This document shows positions 1 through 7,082 of a DNA stretch of 11,318 nucleotides, piece after piece. Positions within the stretch are counted from its first letter, which is position 1, and each line of letters starts with the position of its first letter. Position numbers and translations under genes: made by a program. This stretch comes from JBCBSS01 sp039819065 (lineage in GTDB: Bacteria; Bacteroidota; Bacteroidia; Cytophagales; Cyclobacteriaceae): assembly GCA_039819065.1 (NCBI GenBank), contig JBCBSS010000198.1:1-11318 (forward strand), given 5' to 3'. The notes below the pieces were generated by a model. The model made no database searches. It saw only the letters and a list, made by a program, of their open reading frames with translations, and was not told where the DNA came from.

Positions 1-61
1 TGAAAACTCACTTTCTATTACCGTTACATATGGGGAAAATAGCAATGAAAGTGAGTTTTCA
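1..61. repeat. Perfect 15-bp inverted repeat inside the esterase coding sequence
   Basis: Bases 1-15 (tgaaaactcactttc) are the exact reverse complement of 47-61 (gaaagtgagttttca), separated by 31 bp. Pairing stops at 16/46. Because the left arm begins at the window edge, the repeat may extend further upstream. It lies in the N-terminal coding part of the esterase, where the arms encode ENSLS and ESEFS. It could be a coding coincidence, an mRNA stem, or the trace of a small insertion. Confidence 0.8.
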
Positions 62-793
62 TCAAAATTCACCGGTGATAAATACACCTATGTAGTTACG
101 CTACCCGAAGCATATAATCCAGATCGATCATACCCATTGCTCATCTACTTTGATGAAAACCTGAAGTCAGCACCAAAAGTCAGGCATATTGTTTCAAGGC
201 TTGCTGCGGAAAATAAAATAAAACCGCAGATCCTAGTAGGTATAAGACATCATGGGTACAATGCCCGGAAAAGACGTCGAGATTTTATCCCGGCGCATTT
301 GTGGGATACGCAAACCCATATGTACTACAGCAACGATCCGAATTACGGCCAGGCCGAAAAATTCTACCAGTTTCTAAAACAGGAATTCATTCCACATATA
401 GAAGGTAATTACAAGGTGAAAGAGGCAGAAAGAACAGTAGTAGGACATTCTTTAGGAGGTTTGTTTGTCGTTTATAGTTTATTGAGGCAGGATAGAATTT
501 TTGATAACCACATTGCCATTAGCCCATCATTATGGGCCAATTATCAAAACATCTTCAAGTTTGAAGAACAATTCTATGAGCAGTCGTCAAACCTTGAAGC
601 TAATCTCTACATGTGTAGCGGAAGCCTGGAAGTGGCTAACCTGGTAAGGTACCATGTCGACCTCATGGAGCACCGGTTGAACGAAAGAAAATACAAAGGG
701 CTTACTTATGATAAAAAGACCTTCCCATGGGAGAGTCACAATTCTGTAGTGGAACCAGCTTTAGAAGAAGCACTGCCTAAGTTTTTACAATAG
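2..793 (+). CDS. Alpha/beta-hydrolase esterase, IroE/Fes/esterase-D-like (5'-truncated by the window)
   Basis: The reading frame is open from base 2, so 263 C-terminal residues are visible and the true start lies upstream. A TTG at 137 is internal: the 45 codons before it encode the usual N-terminal strand of the family, with VTLPEAYNP leading into YPLLIYFDE. The catalytic triad is readable. The nucleophile Ser is in GHSLGG (Ser codon 449-451), a likely acidic residue is the Glu of SGSLE (629-631), and the His is in WESHNSV (737-739). SPSLW after the nucleophile elbow and the R-x-x-D-x-x-P loop (RRRDFIP) are typical of the putative-esterase family PF00756, which includes siderophore esterases, S-formylglutathione hydrolase and mycolyltransferases. 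It would hydrolyse an ester bond, but the substrate is unknown. No signal peptide can be judged because the N-terminus is missing. It ends 87 bp before the DUF4249 genes on the same strand, so co-transcription is possible but not shown. The family is secure; the exact function is not. Confidence 0.85.
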   Translation, partial: ENSLSITVTYGENSNESEFSSKFTGDKYTYVVTLPEAYNPDRSYPLLIYFDENLKSAPKVRHIVSRLAAENKIKPQILVGIRHHGYNARKRRRDFIPAHLWDTQTHMYYSNDPNYGQAEKFYQFLKQEFIPHIEGNYKVKEAERTVVGHSLGGLFVVYSLLRQDRIFDNHIAISPSLWANYQNIFKFEEQFYEQSSNLEANLYMCSGSLEVANLVRYHVDLMEHRLNERKYKGLTYDKKTFPWESHNSVVEPALEEALPKFLQ

Positions 794-842
794 CGCCCAA
801 TCTCTATTTTTTGTTTCTAAAAGCAATAAGAGGAGCATAATT

Positions 843-851
843 ATGAAGTAA
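843..851 (+). other. Start-stop mini-ORF (Met-Lys-stop) behind a strong Shine-Dalgarno sequence
   Basis: ATG AAG TAA is preceded by AGAGGAG at 829-835 with a 7-nt spacer, the best Shine-Dalgarno match I see in the window. It lies 29 bp upstream of the TTG start of the first DUF4249 gene, in another frame. It may be a chance occurrence, a leader minigene that tunes translation of the operon, or the relic of an older start. A TATATTTA (-7-like) at 856-863 lies downstream of it, so if that is the promoter the mini-ORF would not be transcribed with the operon. Confidence 0.25.
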
Positions 852-880
852 TCTTTATATTTAAAGAAAACCTCGGTTGA

Positions 881-1894
881 TTGAAATCACTACTCCCCAT
901 ACTCGTCCTTTTTGTTTTGACAGGTTGTGTAGAACCTTTCATGTTCGACTCCGGTGACGGCGATGAACTATTAGTCATTTTTGGCTCCGTAACACCTGGT
1001 AACAGCGCTTCCACGCTTAGAATTACACGCACCTCAGCTTTTGGCACTGGTAATTTAAGGACCATAGATAATGCACAGGTAACTTTGTTCGACGATCAAG
1101 ATGCTTCAGAGGCGTATGTGCCTCTTGGTAATGGCCGTTATCGGATGAACAAAAACGACATTGAAGTAGTGGCAGGACGCACCTATCACATAGAAGTGGA
1201 GCTGAACGGGAATACCTACCGGTCAGAGCCTGCCGTAATGCCGGCAAGGGTACCTGCTGATAGCACCTACTTCAGGGTGGAAGAGGATATACTGGAAGAC
1301 GAAGATGGACTCAGAAGAGAAGTGTTTTTCATTAAGCTTTTCGTAGATACACCAGTCAATCTTGAACAGACTAGTTTTCTCAGATGGACAATGGATGAAA
1401 TGTTCCAGGTGGTACTTTCCCCCTGCCCTATTGAAACATGTTGTGTGTGCTACTATGAGCCAAGGGAAATCAATACCTCCTTTATCTTATTCGATGGTTC
1501 AGGTACTGGAACACAGCAAATTTCAGGCTTAGAGCTGATGCGTAAACAACCTCTTCCACACTATGAATATCAAATCCGACATTATTTCAATGTCTATCAA
1601 CATATTCTGACAGAAGACGCACTTCGCTATTGGGAGAGGATTGATATCATCAATAACCAGGAAGGCACCATATTCGATCCCATTCCGGCATCTATTCCCG
1701 GCAATATTTCCAATGTGGATAATGCCAATGAACAGGTATTGGGTTATTTCCAGGTAATGGACATAGATACTGTTCGCACCTTTGCCACAAGATCAAGGTT
1801 GCTACCACACCAAGTGCTTCTTGAGCGGTCGTTGGAACCTTGCCCGGGTTTTGATTCTACGGTTTGGGATCGACCCAGTTATTGGGGCGAATAA
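881..1894 (+). CDS. DUF4249 family lipoprotein, first of a tandem pair
   Basis: A 337-residue protein. TTG at 881 is the start because an in-frame TGA lies immediately before it (878-880), and it yields a complete lipoprotein signal: MKSLLPILVLFVLTGC, lipobox LTGC, lipidated Cys16. The mature part is all-beta in character. It opens with the DUF4249 pattern LLVIFGSVTPG, then LRITRT and an NAQVTLFDD strand, and later has a YEYQIRHYF segment. Unusual cysteines sit at 182, 187, 188 and 190 (CPIETCCVC), with another at 321 (EPCPG), which suggests periplasmic or surface disulfides or a metal site. The C-terminus is a WDRPSYWG motif. Function is unknown. DUF4249 genes often sit next to TonB-dependent receptors in Bacteroidota, so a role as an outer-membrane lipoprotein partner is inferred. 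It is followed 21 bp later by a close paralogue, so the two are almost certainly co-transcribed. Confidence 0.88.
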   Translation: MKSLLPILVLFVLTGCVEPFMFDSGDGDELLVIFGSVTPGNSASTLRITRTSAFGTGNLRTIDNAQVTLFDDQDASEAYVPLGNGRYRMNKNDIEVVAGRTYHIEVELNGNTYRSEPAVMPARVPADSTYFRVEEDILEDEDGLRREVFFIKLFVDTPVNLEQTSFLRWTMDEMFQVVLSPCPIETCCVCYYEPREINTSFILFDGSGTGTQQISGLELMRKQPLPHYEYQIRHYFNVYQHILTEDALRYWERIDIINNQEGTIFDPIPASIPGNISNVDNANEQVLGYFQVMDIDTVRTFATRSRLLPHQVLLERSLEPCPGFDSTVWDRPSYWGE

Positions 1895-1915
1895 AGTTGC
1901 ATTAAAAGCTGTTGT

Positions 1916-2926
1916 ATGAAGAGCATCAGGTCCCTGCTAATATTGCTTATGCTGGTGGCTTGTGTCACTCCCTTTGACTTTGATGCCGAAACGTCCGATG
2001 ATCTTCTTGTGGTATTTGGCACCCTAACTCCTGGACCCAATGCCTCAAATATCAGACTTACCAGAACTACTGAGTTCGGAACCAATGGAGCCACAGTTGA
2101 AAACGCTACCATCACCCTATTTGACGATTTAGGCAATAGTGAAAGCTACATCAACCTGCTTAATGGCAACTACATACTGAGAAAAGAAAATATAAACATT
2201 GTAACAGGCAGAAGTTACCATGTAGAAATAGCCCTCAACGGTGAAACTTACCGATCTACTCCTCAAAAAATGCCTTTGTTGGTGGAAGCAGACAGTACTT
2301 ATTTTGAGATTGCCACGGATGTATTCGAATACGAAAGTGGTCTAAGACGCGATGAGCTTTTCATTAAACTATATGTAGATACGCCAATAAACGGAGAGGA
2401 GACCAGTTTCTTAAGATGGTCCATTGATGGGGTTTTTCAAATTGCACTATCCCCATGCCCTGGGCAGGTGCCTTGTTCATGCTACTACCCGACCGACAAC
2501 CCAAACACCGATATATTACTATTTGATGGCACGACTATTTCGTCGGATAGAATCAATCGAGTAGAATTAATGAGTAAAAGGCCTTTCCCCAATTATGAGT
2601 ACTTGGTCAGGCATTATTTCAATGTGTACCAACAAGCGTTGACCGAGGAAACCTACCAATACTGGAAAGCCGTAGATCTTGTTTCAAGGCAAAGCGGTTC
2701 ACTTTTTGACGCCGTTCCAGCCGCCGTTGAGGGTAATATTTTCAATGTGAGTGATCCTGACGAAAACATACTTGGGTTCTATCAGGTTGTAAATGTTGAT
2801 ACGGTGAGAACTTTCGCAACTCAAGCGAGTTTAAGACCTTATGAAGTTTACCAAGAAAGAATACCGCTGCCCTGCCCTGGTAACGACCCAAGTGTGTGGA
2901 ACAGACCAAGTTATTGGGGTAGATAG
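1916..2926 (+). CDS. DUF4249 family lipoprotein, second of a tandem pair
   Basis: A 336-residue protein starting at ATG 1916, 21 bp after the preceding stop. The signal is MKSIRSLLILLMLVAC with lipobox LVAC and lipidated Cys16. It aligns with its neighbour over the whole length with almost no gaps (about half of residues identical by eye). Shared blocks include LTPG, the NAT/NAQ-xTLFDD strand, VDTPxN, TSFLRW, LSPCP, RHYFNVYQ, DTVRTFAT and the C-terminal RPSYWG. Cysteines 181, 187, 189 and 320 are kept, whereas Cys188 of the first copy is Ser here, so the CP...CxC plus CPG set is the conserved core. The pair clearly arose by tandem duplication followed by substantial divergence, which points to two retained, distinct roles such as two ligands or a heteromer. 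Molecular function is unknown. Confidence 0.88.
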   Translation: MKSIRSLLILLMLVACVTPFDFDAETSDDLLVVFGTLTPGPNASNIRLTRTTEFGTNGATVENATITLFDDLGNSESYINLLNGNYILRKENINIVTGRSYHVEIALNGETYRSTPQKMPLLVEADSTYFEIATDVFEYESGLRRDELFIKLYVDTPINGEETSFLRWSIDGVFQIALSPCPGQVPCSCYYPTDNPNTDILLFDGTTISSDRINRVELMSKRPFPNYEYLVRHYFNVYQQALTEETYQYWKAVDLVSRQSGSLFDAVPAAVEGNIFNVSDPDENILGFYQVVNVDTVRTFATQASLRPYEVYQERIPLPCPGNDPSVWNRPSYWGR

Positions 2927-3060
2927 AAATGCCATTACCTTAGTATTAACCGTTCGTAAATGACATTTTCCAGTTGTCACAAAAGAATCATTTGGATTTT
3001 GACGAAGCAACTTCCTGCATGATTTATGCATCATTACGAGAGAACCTTACATCAGAACTT

Positions 3061-5508
3061 ATGAAATTACTCTTACCCATTCTAGCATTATGCGCATTTT
3101 CATTATCAGTCTATGGACAAACCAACACACTATCCGGAAAGGTAGTTGACGGTGATGGCGAGCCACTTCCCTACACCAATGTTATTCTGACGGGAACATC
3201 CATGGGAACCTCCACCAACTTCGAGGGGGAGTACCGCCTGGAATTAAAAGCAGACGTATATAAAATCACTTTCCAATTCATAGGCTTCGAGAGTAAAATA
3301 CTTGAGGTAGACCTATCTTCTGGTGACCAAACATTAGACGTGGTACTAAAAGAAGAGACACTCACACTCAACGAAGTGGTGATCAACTCGGGTGATGAAA
3401 ACCCGGCCTATGCTATCATTAGAAATGCACAGGATAAGAGAAAAGACTATCTTAACGAATTTGAGCAATTTGACAACCGAGCTTACACAAAGATATTTGC
3501 TAAGGCAGGACGAGCTGGAGGTAATTTCAACCTCTTTGGAACAAGCTTAGTAACCGACCTGGGTATTTTCTACTTGTCCGAATCCGTCTCCAAGATCAAT
3601 TTTAAGCGCCCTGACCAACGTGTAGAAACTTTGGAAGCTTCCCTTGTTTCTGGGGATACTGCGTCATACAGTGCGAATAGGGCCGTATTTGTGGATTTCT
3701 ACCGAAATCGCAGCTTGCGAACCAACAGCAGGCAAATTGTATCTCCTATTGCCGCAGATGCTTTCAATTATTATGATTATGAGTACGAAGGTTACTTTAC
3801 GGACGAGGGGCAGGTAATCAATAAGATCAAGCTAATTCCAAAGCAGCCCACTTTTCCCGCTTTCTCCGGTCACATATATGTGATAGAAGATACATGGCGC
3901 GTATACGGTATTCATGCTTATCTCAAATCAGAGGCATCTAGTGTGGGAGATATTGAGATCAAGGTTAGTTATACCTACATGAATGAGGAAGAGAGATGGG
4001 TGCCATTTTCAGTCAACCTTTATGTAAATAACGAGCCAATGGATTTGGACGCCTATTATCATACTGTCCATTATGACTATACATTTGAAAATGCTAAAAG
4101 CGATCTTCCTATATCTCTGCGCTACACCATCGAGGATCAAGCCAGAGCCAAAAGTAAAAGTTATTGGCAGTCTACCAGGCCCATTCCGTTAACAGAAGAA
4201 GAGACAGATGCTTACACTAAAGCAGAACTTGAGTTAGCCAAGCAGCAACCGGATACCATCTCCTCACCTGCAGTAGCCGAGACACCTGTAGATACCGCCG
4301 AAAGTAAGGGTAGAGGGCTTCCCCGCGCAGTCGAGAATATCTGGAATGACATGAACTACACCTTTGGAAATGACTGGTCAATGCGTTCGAGGGCTTTCAT
4401 TGGCATGGTCAATTATAACACCGTTGAAGGTTGGGTTTTAGACCAAGGTGTAGAATTGAGAAAGAAGAAAAATGGAATGGATAAATGGATCATCGAGCCA
4501 AGATTACGTTATGGTTTTTCCAGTAACCAACTATACGGTAAGGCCAATTTGCAATATGCGCTTGATCCTCACAAATTAGAGAAATTAGAATTTGGCGGAG
4601 GGCACTACATCAGTCAGATTAGTGGCATCAATTCTATATCGGCTCCTTTGAACACTTATTATTCCCTTCTGAGAGAGCTTAATTATCTGAAAATATACCA
4701 GAAAAGTTTCGCTGAAGTACGTTACAAACGAGAACTTGTAAATGGTCTGGACTTAACCGTAAATGCAGAATATGCCAACAGGACGCCGCTACAAAACACC
4801 ACGGATTTCAGTTTCAATGACAGGGACGAAGTTTTCTTTACCCCCAACGTAGCAGTTATCAACGGGGTGCCCCAGAATTTCACGGAGAACAATATATTCA
4901 TGTTCGGAGCAATGGTCAACATTGCTTTCAGGAGACCCTACAATGACCTGCCCGAACGTAAGGAGGTATTAACCACGAAGTACCCCGAGATCAAGCTGGC
5001 TTACGAAGGAGGCCGGGCTGATGCCGATTATGACCTGGTATGGGCTAATATATCTGACCGATGGAGGGTTGGCCTTCTAGGTACCAGTGAACTATCTGCC
5101 ACCTATGGGAATATGATCAATAACGAAAATGCTTTTGTAACAGACATCTTCCATTTTGCCGGTAACCAGACTATTGGTAAACAGCTCCGACGTAATTATG
5201 GCTTGAGGTATCAGCTGCTGGATTACTATCAATTCAGTACCAATGACGAATTCTTTGGTGCCAACTTCCAGCACCATTTCAGAGGAGCTATTCTAGGTAA
5301 AATCCCTCTTCTTAAGCGCTTAAACCTTCAGTCCATAATTTCTGCCAACTACCTTTTCACTAATGAAAATGGGAACTATTATGAGTGGGGTGCAGGGCTA
5401 GAAAATATCTTTAGTGTTTTCAGTATCGAATATTATCAAAACTACCTTGATGGTCAAAAACTTGACTCCGGCATAAGGATAGCAATGTCCGGTGTCATTA
5501 TTAATTGA
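3061..5508 (+). CDS. DUF5686 outer-membrane protein with N-terminal carboxypeptidase-regulatory-like domain
   Basis: ATG at 3061 is chosen, giving 815 residues, because it starts a clean type I signal peptide (MKLLLPILALCAFSLSVYG, cleaved before QTN). The frame opens earlier, at TTG 2974, but the 29 extra residues are polar and would bury the signal. Domains in order: signal 1-19; carboxypeptidase-regulatory-like beta-sandwich about 22-100 (SGKVVDGDGEPLPYTNV, then NFEGEY and FIGFES); DUF5686 from about 113, opening with the hallmark NPAYAIIRNAQDKR; a Pro/Thr/Gln-rich linker about 393-419; then alternating beta-strands to the C-terminus, consistent with an outer-membrane barrel. There is no TonB plug domain, so it is not a TonB-dependent receptor. 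It follows the DUF4249 pair by 134 bp on the same strand with no strong terminator between, so it is probably part of that operon. Function is unknown; structural, transport or assembly roles at the outer membrane are possible. Confidence 0.87.
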   Translation: MKLLLPILALCAFSLSVYGQTNTLSGKVVDGDGEPLPYTNVILTGTSMGTSTNFEGEYRLELKADVYKITFQFIGFESKILEVDLSSGDQTLDVVLKEETLTLNEVVINSGDENPAYAIIRNAQDKRKDYLNEFEQFDNRAYTKIFAKAGRAGGNFNLFGTSLVTDLGIFYLSESVSKINFKRPDQRVETLEASLVSGDTASYSANRAVFVDFYRNRSLRTNSRQIVSPIAADAFNYYDYEYEGYFTDEGQVINKIKLIPKQPTFPAFSGHIYVIEDTWRVYGIHAYLKSEASSVGDIEIKVSYTYMNEEERWVPFSVNLYVNNEPMDLDAYYHTVHYDYTFENAKSDLPISLRYTIEDQARAKSKSYWQSTRPIPLTEEETDAYTKAELELAKQQPDTISSPAVAETPVDTAESKGRGLPRAVENIWNDMNYTFGNDWSMRSRAFIGMVNYNTVEGWVLDQGVELRKKKNGMDKWIIEPRLRYGFSSNQLYGKANLQYALDPHKLEKLEFGGGHYISQISGINSISAPLNTYYSLLRELNYLKIYQKSFAEVRYKRELVNGLDLTVNAEYANRTPLQNTTDFSFNDRDEVFFTPNVAVINGVPQNFTENNIFMFGAMVNIAFRRPYNDLPERKEVLTTKYPEIKLAYEGGRADADYDLVWANISDRWRVGLLGTSELSATYGNMINNENAFVTDIFHFAGNQTIGKQLRRNYGLRYQLLDYYQFSTNDEFFGANFQHHFRGAILGKIPLLKRLNLQSIISANYLFTNENGNYYEWGAGLENIFSVFSIEYYQNYLDGQKLDSGIRIAMSGVIIN

Positions 5509-5624
5509 TTTTTCTGCATTCACCGGGTAATCCAGCAGAATCTTTGTCGTGTACAAAACGAATAGGGAATTAGACAGCATTTTTCTACAATCCTGAAGCA
5601 AGAATGAGTATATTCATCTGAACG

Positions 5625-5648
5625 GGCTTTTAACAAGCCAACTTTTTT
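5625..5648 (+). terminator. Weak intrinsic-terminator candidate after the DUF5686 gene
   Basis: GGCTT (5625-5629) pairs with AAGCC (5635-5639) around a 5-nt loop, followed after three bases by six T (5643-5648). It is 117 bp past the DUF5686 stop and 29 bp before the histidine-kinase start, a sensible place to separate the two units. The stem is only 5 bp, so this is tentative. The rest of 5509-5677 shows no convincing promoter to me. Confidence 0.35.
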
Positions 5649-5677
5649 AGACCATATACAAAAATTCAGGATTTATC

Positions 5678-6919
5678 TTGAAACCTTACTATTCTAACGT
5701 CAACATAAGACAGGATGGCGCATCAGTATCAGTCAAGATTGGTGGTCATGACAGACCGGATATCAATGAAGAAGTACGGCAGCGCTGGCAGTCAAAAATG
5801 GATGTATTAGCCAAAATACTGGATGTACCTTCAGGGCTAATCATGAAATTGAATAAAGATACCATAGAGGTATTCTTGAAGAGCGAAACGCCTGGTAATC
5901 CGTACAAGGCTGGTGAGCGCGAAGCTTTGGCCACAGGTTTGTATTGCGAAACAGTCATAGGCAAGCAGGACATGCTACTTGTTCCTGACGCCACTAAAAG
6001 TGAAATTTGGAGCAAGAATAATCCGGATATCGATCTCAATATGATATCCTATTTGGGTTTTCCGGTGAACTGGCCTGATGGTGAAGTATTCGGAACTGTA
6101 TGTGTCCTTGATAGCAAGGAACAGCACTACAACGAAAACCAAATAGAACTACTAAGGACTATTAAGGAGAGCATCGAAAGTGATCTTGATTTGCTTATCT
6201 CAAAATACGCTTTAGAGAAGAGAAATCAACGGCTTGAGCAGTCAAACGAGTTGAAAACTAAATTCTTGACTATTATTTCCCACGATTTAAGAGGCTCCGT
6301 CGGTACATTAAACGAATTCTTAAAGATCGTTATTAATGACTTTGACCAAATGGAGAGAGATCGGTTGTTGCATTCATTGAGGTCACTCAGCCAGAATACT
6401 AATGACGTGTATCAGACGCTGCTTGGTCTGCTTTCGTGGTCACGTAGTGAGCTTTTTCAACTTGAAGCACGCCTTGAAGAGGTGGATTTAGTCAAGCTTA
6501 TCGACAAAGTACTGGCACTTTTTATTCCCAGGGCCAGTCTTAAAAACATTGCCCTAACGAAAGAATATCAAGTTAAAGAGTTGTTGGCGGAAGTCGATAT
6601 CAAGATGTTCGAAACCATTGTACGGAACCTCCTTTCTAACGCGATTAAATACAACGATTCTGGGGGGCAGGTGAAAGTCAGGCTGGGACAAAATGACAAA
6701 CGGATAGTCCTGGAAGTAGAAGATGATGGAGTAGGAATATCCGATGAAGCTAAGGAACTGTTATTCAGTGAAACCGGTCAGGTTGAAACGGATAGTCATA
6801 ACTCTAATAGTTTTGGTATTGGATTGCAATTGGTCAGAGAATTTGTCAATAAACATAATGGCTCTATTACAGTAGAAAGTGAGCCTGACACAGGTTCAAA
6901 ATTCACTATTCTACTCTAA
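5678..6919 (+). CDS. Soluble GAF-domain sensor histidine kinase
   Basis: A 413-residue protein with a TTG start at 5678. No ATG lies in frame before the first domain, and no transmembrane helix or signal peptide is visible, so it is probably cytoplasmic. Domains: a short N-terminal region; a GAF sensor domain about 35-170 with family blocks NPYKAGE, GLYCETVI, NPDIDLNMISYLG, WPDGEVFGTVCVLD; a coiled segment about 172-192; a HisKA-type dimerisation helix with the phospho-acceptor His202 in SHDLRGSVG; and an ATPase domain with N box (RNLLSNAIKYN, 317-326), G1 box DDGVG (349-353) and G2 box FGIGL (379-383), ending ESEPDTGSKFTILL. The Pro that usually follows the H box (HDLRxP) is Ser207. It should autophosphorylate in response to a small ligand, redox or light-type cue bound by GAF. 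No response regulator is encoded nearby, so it is an orphan in this window. It stands downstream of the DUF5686 gene and converges on the minus-strand barrel gene. Confidence 0.93.
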   Translation: MKPYYSNVNIRQDGASVSVKIGGHDRPDINEEVRQRWQSKMDVLAKILDVPSGLIMKLNKDTIEVFLKSETPGNPYKAGEREALATGLYCETVIGKQDMLLVPDATKSEIWSKNNPDIDLNMISYLGFPVNWPDGEVFGTVCVLDSKEQHYNENQIELLRTIKESIESDLDLLISKYALEKRNQRLEQSNELKTKFLTIISHDLRGSVGTLNEFLKIVINDFDQMERDRLLHSLRSLSQNTNDVYQTLLGLLSWSRSELFQLEARLEEVDLVKLIDKVLALFIPRASLKNIALTKEYQVKELLAEVDIKMFETIVRNLLSNAIKYNDSGGQVKVRLGQNDKRIVLEVEDDGVGISDEAKELLFSETGQVETDSHNSNSFGIGLQLVREFVNKHNGSITVESEPDTGSKFTILL

Positions 6920-7029
6920 GCATTCTAATCCTTTTTTTTAGCTGTCACTAGTTAGGGGATATCTTCTCCGATAGGCTGCGTTCCCGGATTGGTATTCTTT
7001 CTAATGTAATGCCTGAAATTCATGTAATG

Positions 7030-7059
7030 GTTCACAACCTCCATGAGAAGGTTGTGAAC
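7030..7059. terminator. Perfect hairpin between convergent genes, candidate bidirectional terminator
   Basis: Bases 7030-7040 (gttcacaacct) are the exact reverse complement of 7049-7059 around an 8-nt loop. The hairpin lies between the kinase stop (6919) and the minus-strand barrel stop (7083), as expected for a shared terminator. There is no T-tract directly after it on either strand, so intrinsic termination is not certain. A T-run at about 6932-6939 after the kinase lacks a clear stem. Confidence 0.45.
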
Positions 7060-7082
7060 TCTAAATCAACGCAAATTTTGTC

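Noticed and set aside
137..139. TTG at 137 as the start of the esterase
   Set aside because: The frame is open to the window edge and the upstream codons encode the family's expected N-terminal strand, so the codon is an internal Leu.
3017..3034. Small hairpin (tgcat/atgca, overlapping atgat/atcat) before the DUF5686 gene
   Set aside because: The stem is only 5 bp and AT-rich with no T-tract, so it is likely chance.
2974..3060. TTG at 2974 as the start of the DUF5686 protein
   Set aside because: It would put 29 mostly polar residues before a perfect signal peptide starting at ATG 3061, so the later start is preferred.
3061..5508. Calling this gene a TonB-dependent receptor because of its regulatory-like N-terminal domain
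   Set aside because: There is no plug domain or plug motifs, and NPAYAIIRNAQDKR marks DUF5686 instead.
5746..6039. 97-codon open frame on the minus strand inside the histidine kinase
   Set aside because: It is antisense to the GAF domain, which is clearly coding on the plus strand. There is no independent evidence for a gene.
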